7,138 nucleotides of DNA, taken from Odoribacteraceae bacterium (GTDB lineage Bacteria; Bacteroidota; Bacteroidia; Bacteroidales; Marinifilaceae). Shown in pieces: positions 6,416 through 7,138 of the stretch; position 1 is the stretch's first letter; each line of letters begins with the position of its first letter. Under the pieces are notes generated by a model, which ran no database searches, was not told where the DNA came from, and worked only from the letters and a program-made list of their open reading frames with translations. The position numbers were made by a program, and so were the translations under genes. The DNA lies in contig JAITJA010000153.1 of the NCBI GenBank assembly GCA_031279175.1, positions 1 to 7,138 of the forward strand, written 5' to 3'.

Positions 6416-6448
6416 TTTGTTTTTCTCTCGACAAATAAAATACCTTTG
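6416..6448 (+). promoter_or_regulatory. Bacteroidota-type promoter (-33 TTTG, -7 TACCTTTG) of the collagen-like lipoprotein gene
   Basis: TTTG at 6416-6419 is followed, 21 bases later, by TACCTTTG at 6441-6448, an exact match to TAnnTTTG at about the expected spacing for the Bacteroidota housekeeping sigma factor. Transcription should start near 6455, giving a leader of about 100 bases before the ATG at 6555. Confidence 0.7.
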
Positions 6449-6496
6449 TCCATAAATTATTCCGGACTGTGTGCGCGATAGGATACGAGGGAGGGA

Positions 6497-6523
6497 ATGA
6501 TAACCGTAAAAGAGATTTATTAG
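6497..6523 (+). CDS. Possible 8-codon leader ORF (MITVKEIY) in the 5' UTR
   Basis: ATG at 6497 opens an 8-codon frame ending in TAG at 6521-6523, 31 bases before the main start. It directly follows GAGGGAGGGA (6487-6496), the strongest Shine-Dalgarno-like sequence before any start codon in the window, though the spacing of only a few bases is poor and this phylum rarely relies on such sites. It could be a translated leader or chance. Confidence 0.15.
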   Translation: MITVKEIY

Positions 6524-6533
6524 AAACATGTTT
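6524..6533. repeat. Perfect 10-bp palindrome in the 5' leader
   Basis: AAACATGTTT is a perfect palindrome in the leader, 21 bases before the lipoprotein start codon. It could be a dimeric-regulator half-site pair downstream of the promoter; no regulator is present to support this. Confidence 0.25.
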
Positions 6534-6554
6534 TATTTTTAAACTATCAAAATC

Positions 6555-7138
6555 ATGAGAAAAACGATTAGACTTAGTCTTTTAGCTTTTGTAGCAACAA
6601 CCTTCATGCTGGGAAGCTGCTACAAGGGAGAGATCCAAGACCTCGAGGATAGGGTCGCGGATGTTGAAACAGAGGTGACAAACCTCAAGAGTATCACGAG
6701 CACGCTGCAAAGCGCTATCTCGGCCGGAAAGCTGATCACGAACGTGACGGAGGACGCGACGGGTATCACGGTCACGTTCTCGGACAATACCACGAAGCTG
6801 ATCAAGCACGGGGCCAAAGGTGACCAGGGAGCCAAAGGTGACCCTGGGTTGCAGGGAGCCAAAGGTGACGATGGGTTGCAGGGTGTCCAGGGTGAAAAAG
6901 GTGACGCCGGGTACACTCCCGTGGTTTATATCGATGCCGACGGCTACTGGTGCGTTGCACCAACCGGGGTGAAGGCCACGGATAACAGCGATCGCCTCCT
7001 CGACGCGAGCAATAACCCGATCCCGGCGACAGGACCGAAAGGCGAGGACGGCCAGAAAGGTGACGACGGCCAGGACGGTGACGACGGTGACGACGGTGAA
7101 CAAGGCCCGCAAGGTGAACAAGGTAAACAAGGTGAACA
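6555..7138 (+). CDS. Lipoprotein with coiled coil, DUF4988-like domain and collagen-like Gly-X-Y tracts, 3' partial
   Basis: The frame is open from the ATG at 6555 through the right edge (194 full codons), so the C-terminal function is not visible. A signal ending MLGSC marks a lipoprotein with the lipidated cysteine at residue 22, supporting this start. Residues about 24-56 (EIQDLEDRVADVETEV and onward) form a short coiled coil suited to trimerisation. Residues about 58-84 are a beta segment (LITNVTEDATGITVTFSDN), and DGYWCV (129-134) is the signature of DUF4988-type domains common in Bacteroidota surface lipoproteins. Glycine recurs at every third position from 86 to 119 (12 glycines; triplets such as GAK, GDQ, GDP) and again from 160 to the edge (12 more). 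The tracts are rich in D, K, E and Q and poor in proline, which suits a charge-stabilised bacterial collagen-like rod. A surface stalk, adhesin or matrix protein is inferred. The first 60 bases are AT-rich, unlike the rest. C133 is a lone extra cysteine. Confidence 0.9.
   Translation, partial: MRKTIRLSLLAFVATTFMLGSCYKGEIQDLEDRVADVETEVTNLKSITSTLQSAISAGKLITNVTEDATGITVTFSDNTTKLIKHGAKGDQGAKGDPGLQGAKGDDGLQGVQGEKGDAGYTPVVYIDADGYWCVAPTGVKATDNSDRLLDASNNPIPATGPKGEDGQKGDDGQDGDDGDDGEQGPQGEQGKQGE
6810..6911 (+). repeat. Collagen-like Gly-X-Y tract 1 (codons 86-119)
   Basis: Eleven uninterrupted Gly-X-Y triplets and a twelfth glycine are encoded. At DNA level GGAGCCAAAGGTGAC recurs (GGGGCCAAAGGTGAC in the first copy), and GGGTTGCAGGG occurs twice, so the tract grew by duplication of short in-frame units. 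Confidence 0.9.
7032..7138 (+). repeat. Collagen-like Gly-X-Y tract 2 (codon 160 to window edge)
   Basis: Glycine is at every third codon from 160 to 193 and the tract continues off the window. GACGACGGT is repeated in tandem with a 9-base period near 7078-7097, followed by GAACAAGGT-type units. Length changes by slippage would mostly stay in frame. Confidence 0.88.

Noticed and set aside
5710..6554. Hidden tRNA, rRNA or insertion sequence in the long gap
   Set aside because: No cloverleaf-like arms, conserved rRNA segments, transposase frame or terminal inverted repeats could be found by eye.
6582..7130. 182-codon minus-strand frame
   Set aside because: It is the antisense of the collagen-like lipoprotein gene, whose lipobox and Gly-X-Y triplets establish the + frame.

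Overview
The window looks like chromosomal DNA from a GC-rich member of the Bacteroidota, probably Bacteroidales. Several things point that way. The gene families are typical of the group: TlpA-like thioredoxin proteins with a DUF4369-type N-terminus, a GH3/beta-lactamase fusion, and a DUF4988-type lipoprotein. The start codons are preceded by A-rich sequence rather than a Shine-Dalgarno site. Two matches to the Bacteroidota -7 promoter element TAnnTTTG lie upstream of genes. The genus cannot be read from the sequence. All genes supported here lie on the + strand.

Layout. Positions 2-913 hold the 3' part of a periplasmic thiol-disulfide oxidoreductase gene that runs off the left edge. A strong GC-rich hairpin (943-972) separates it from a 991-codon gene (1037-4012) for an exported GH3 glycosidase fused to a serine beta-lactamase/DD-peptidase-like domain. 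Next comes a 572-base gap. Its first half is a tandem array with an exact 41-base period (about 4010-4258). Its second half carries a candidate promoter that overlaps a perfect inverted repeat (4378-4399). Positions 4585-5709 encode a complete lipoprotein paralogue of the first gene, closed by a textbook intrinsic terminator (5799-5832). An 845-base gap follows: GC-rich repetitive DNA with a 42-base period in its middle (5999-6098), then an abrupt change near 6310 to AT-rich promoter DNA. At 6555 a lipoprotein gene with a coiled coil and two collagen-like Gly-X-Y tracts begins. It runs off the right edge, so no stop codon is seen.

How the genes may work together. All four products carry an export or lipoprotein signal, or (the truncated first one) are exported by homology, so this is a cell-envelope neighbourhood. 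The GH3/beta-lactamase protein has the active-site motifs of a NagZ-type beta-N-acetylglucosaminidase and of an AmpC/DD-peptidase-type serine enzyme, so peptidoglycan or related amino-sugar polymers are plausible substrates. Two closely similar thioredoxin-like proteins flank it; whether they serve the same process is inference. The collagen-like lipoprotein has its own promoter and different base composition and is probably a separate unit.

The least explained parts are the two GC-rich, repeat-bearing intergenic regions. Bacterial intergenic DNA is normally more AT-rich than the flanking genes; here it is more GC-rich and made of 41- to 42-base units.
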